From Magnetococcales bacterium (GTDB lineage: Bacteria; Pseudomonadota; Magnetococcia; Magnetococcales; JADFWU01), in contig JADFWU010000033.1 in assembly GCA_015234045.1 (NCBI GenBank), forward strand, positions 1 through 36,879: a DNA stretch of 36,879 bases. The letters run 5' to 3'. The position numbers were made by a program, and so were the translations under genes. Below, one piece after another: positions 34,987 through 36,879 of this stretch. The notes beneath the pieces were generated by a model. The model saw only the letters and a program-made list of their open reading frames with translations. It had not been told where the DNA came from and did not search any database. The number at the start of each line of letters is the position of its first letter. Within the stretch, counting starts at the first letter, position 1.

Positions 34987-36714
34987 TCAGGATGAAGCGT
35001 TTAGCGCAAGTTCTTGTTGAACCATTTGATAAAGACCTTCCACAGCATCATCGGGTGACAGCGTGGTTGGATCGCCGCCACGACGGCTTTGGATCTCCAG
35101 TTTACCTTCTTTCAGACTACGTCCACCGATCACCACACGCAACGGGATTCCTGTCAAATCCGCATCCTTGAATTTCACACCCAAACGCTCATCACGATCA
35201 TCGGTAAGTACATCAACCCCCTTTGCACTAAGCCCTTTTTCCAGAGCGCTGGCCGCTTCCATCAAAGCCTTATCCTTGGGGTTAATCACCAATAACATCA
35301 CCTGGAATGGCGCTAACGCCATGGGCCAGATAATACCATTATCATCATGATTTTGCTCAATGGCTGCGGCAACGATCCGCGAAACACCGATACCATAACA
35401 TCCCATCACCAGTGTTTTTTCCCGACCATTTTCATCCAACACCACCGCGTTCATCGCCTGGCTGTATTTCTCACCCAGCTTGAACACATGCCCCACCTCA
35501 ATACCACGATGCAATACCAATGTACCAGAATCACAACGCGGACAAGGCTCACCCGCTGTTACATTACGCAAATCAACAAAACGCGGCGCAGGCAGATCCC
35601 GTTCCCACACCACATTGGTAAGATGCCAACCCGCTTCATTGGCACCGCAGACAAACCCTCCGGCCATCTGAGTACCAGGATCGGCCACAATGGTTATTTC
35701 AGTACCAACCGGCCCGATAGATCCCACCGGAACACCGGTCAATTCACGCACGCGCTCCGGCTCCGGCAGAGTGAGTTGTGTAACACCCAAGGCGTTCATG
35801 GCTTTCACTTCGTTAAGCACATGATCACCACGCAGCACCAACATTATCAATCCCTCTTCCGTCTCAACGATAAGGGATTTAACGGTCTGCTCCACCGGTA
35901 CCTTGAGAAATGAAGAGACCTCTTCAATAGTCCGTTTATTGGGTGTCTCAATCCGAGCCATCGGTTCAGGCGTACCATCGGATGCCACTTCAGTGTCACC
36001 GGAAACCGCTTTTTCCAAATTGGCGGCATAGCCACAGTTTGTGCATGACGCGATGGTATCTTCACCAGATTCGGCCAACACATGAAACTCATGCGAAGAA
36101 GCACCACCGATTGAACCGGTATCCGCTTCAACGGCGCGGAACTCCAGTCCACAGCGTTGGAATATGCCCTGATAAGCCGCGAACATCGCCTTATAGCTGA
36201 CATCCAGCGCTTCCACATCCTTATCAAAGGAGTAGGCATCCTTCATCAAGAATTCGCGCCCGCGCATGATGCCAAACCGTGGCCGGATTTCATCACGAAA
36301 TTTGGTCTGAATCTGATAGAAATTCAACGGTAACTGCTTGTAGGAACGCACCTCACGGCGCACCAGATCGGTGATCACCTCTTCGTGGGTCGGTCCAAAG
36401 CAGAAATCCCGGTCATGCCGGTCTTTCATGCGCAACAGTTCTTTACCGTAGTGCGCCCAGCGTCCAGACTCTTCCCACAGTTCAGCAGGTTGCACTGCGC
36501 GCATCAACACCTCTTGTGCTCCAGCCCGGTCCATCTCCTGTCTCACGATTGTTTCCACACGACGAAGCACGCGCAATCCAAGTGGCAACCAGGTATAGAT
36601 GCCTGCATTCAGCTGCCGGATCAAACCAGCCCGCAACATCAATCGATGTGACACGACCTGGGCTTCTACCGGGTTTTCCCGCAGGGTGGGAATAAGGGTC
36701 TGACTGAAACGCAT
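34987..36714 (-). CDS. proS: Prolyl-tRNA synthetase
   Basis: A 575-residue, full-length bacterial-type (ProS type 1) enzyme that charges tRNA-Pro. Class II motif 1 lies near NAGIYTWLPLGLRVLRRVET, motif 2 around CFGPTHEEVITDLVRR to KFRDEIRPRFGIMRGREFLM, and motif 3 near VMGCYGIGVSRIVAAAIEQN. The insertion (editing, INS) domain occupies about 225-395, and the anticodon-binding domain is at the C-terminus (about 470-565: PFQVMLLVINPKDKALMEAA). A zinc-like pair CTNCG begins the insertion. The start ATG 36714 lies two bases after the folE2 stop, so the two genes share a transcript. Confidence 0.98.
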   Translation of the reverse strand: MRFSQTLIPTLRENPVEAQVVSHRLMLRAGLIRQLNAGIYTWLPLGLRVLRRVETIVRQEMDRAGAQEVLMRAVQPAELWEESGRWAHYGKELLRMKDRHDRDFCFGPTHEEVITDLVRREVRSYKQLPLNFYQIQTKFRDEIRPRFGIMRGREFLMKDAYSFDKDVEALDVSYKAMFAAYQGIFQRCGLEFRAVEADTGSIGGASSHEFHVLAESGEDTIASCTNCGYAANLEKAVSGDTEVASDGTPEPMARIETPNKRTIEEVSSFLKVPVEQTVKSLIVETEEGLIMLVLRGDHVLNEVKAMNALGVTQLTLPEPERVRELTGVPVGSIGPVGTEITIVADPGTQMAGGFVCGANEAGWHLTNVVWERDLPAPRFVDLRNVTAGEPCPRCDSGTLVLHRGIEVGHVFKLGEKYSQAMNAVVLDENGREKTLVMGCYGIGVSRIVAAAIEQNHDDNGIIWPMALAPFQVMLLVINPKDKALMEAASALEKGLSAKGVDVLTDDRDERLGVKFKDADLTGIPLRVVIGGRSLKEGKLEIQSRRGGDPTTLSPDDAVEGLYQMVQQELALNASS

Positions 36715-36716
36715 GA

Positions 36717-36879
36717 TTATGCCACTCTCTTGCCGCCTTCGATGAAGGCGTATGCTGAATGATTATGAATGGATTCGAAATTTTCCGATTCCACAGTATA
36801 CCAGACAATACGGTCATCGCCCTCTAAATCACTGGCTACCGACCGTACCATATCTTCGACAAAACGTGGATTTTCATAG
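36717..36879 (-). CDS. folE2: GTP cyclohydrolase FolE2, C-terminal part (runs off the window)
   Basis: Fifty-three codons before a TAA (36717-36719), too short to be listed by simple length filters. They encode [20 protein letters not shown], then [20 protein letters not shown], which is the characteristic C-terminus of type IB GTP cyclohydrolase (FolE2), including the conserved [11 protein letters not shown] segment. The enzyme converts GTP to dihydroneopterin triphosphate for folate or queuosine synthesis and, unlike FolE, can work with metals other than zinc. The N-terminal part lies beyond position 36879. It is upstream of proS in the same operon. Confidence 0.93.
   Translation of the reverse strand, partial: YENPRFVEDMVRSVASDLEGDDRIVWYTVESENFESIHNHSAYAFIEGGKRVA

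Noticed and set aside
35347-35913. 188-codon open frame on the + strand
   Set aside because: It is antisense to proS, with a composition (many His, Thr, Arg) typical of a shadow frame.

Overview
The window looks like the chromosome of a Gram-negative, motile, probably aquatic proteobacterium of medium GC. It carries a secretin, SPOR-domain proteins, a chemoreceptor, a CheX-like protein, FolE2 and a bacterial-type ProS. I cannot place it more finely from sequence alone. A magnetotactic-coccus-like or other deep-branching lineage is possible but is only a guess.

Layout. 370-3599 (+): a FecR-domain protein followed by a CHASE2-sensor class III nucleotide cyclase, convergent with an NIT-domain chemoreceptor (3864-6134, -). 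6382-11559: an accessory patch. An IS3-family remnant lies on the left, and a fused pair of IS fragments (an IS1634-like transposase end joined to an IS21 istB end) lies on the right. Between them is one AT-rich gene for a 1341-residue NACHT/STAND-like ATPase with a C-terminal PD-(D/E)XK-like nuclease motif. This is the strongest candidate for an undescribed (anti-phage type) system.

11875-20982 (-): a probable operon, read from high to low coordinate. It holds three tandem ExeA/MshM-type ATPases, a possible tiny ORF, an MshL-type secretin lipoprotein and a TPR protein with one membrane anchor. This is the trans-envelope part of an MSHA-pilus/type II-secretion-like machine; no pilin, assembly ATPase or inner-membrane platform gene is in the window. 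Just upstream, with its own terminator, is a 1917-residue secreted mosaic protein (21221-26974, -). It has a zincin protease, a DUF11-like domain, calcium-binding thrombospondin-3 repeats, a seven-blade RCC1 propeller, a cyclophilin domain, a cadherin-like segment, and six copies of an unrecognised ~106-112-residue repeat ending in a Trp-Gly-Val motif.

27100-31226 (-): a SulP anion transporter with STAS domain, a CHAD protein, a small three-helix membrane protein and an orphan IS630-type helix-turn-helix ORF. 31379-34144 (+): a tightly overlapping three-gene operon. It encodes an apparently dead adenylate-forming-enzyme paralogue, an intact PaaK-like ligase and a HAD phosphatase-like protein with an altered DxD motif. 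34158-36879 (-): a CheX-like protein with a PopZ-like C-terminal helix, proS, and the 3' end of folE2 running off the window edge.

No tRNA, rRNA or CRISPR array was recognised. Domain names come from motif recognition by eye; no database search was run.
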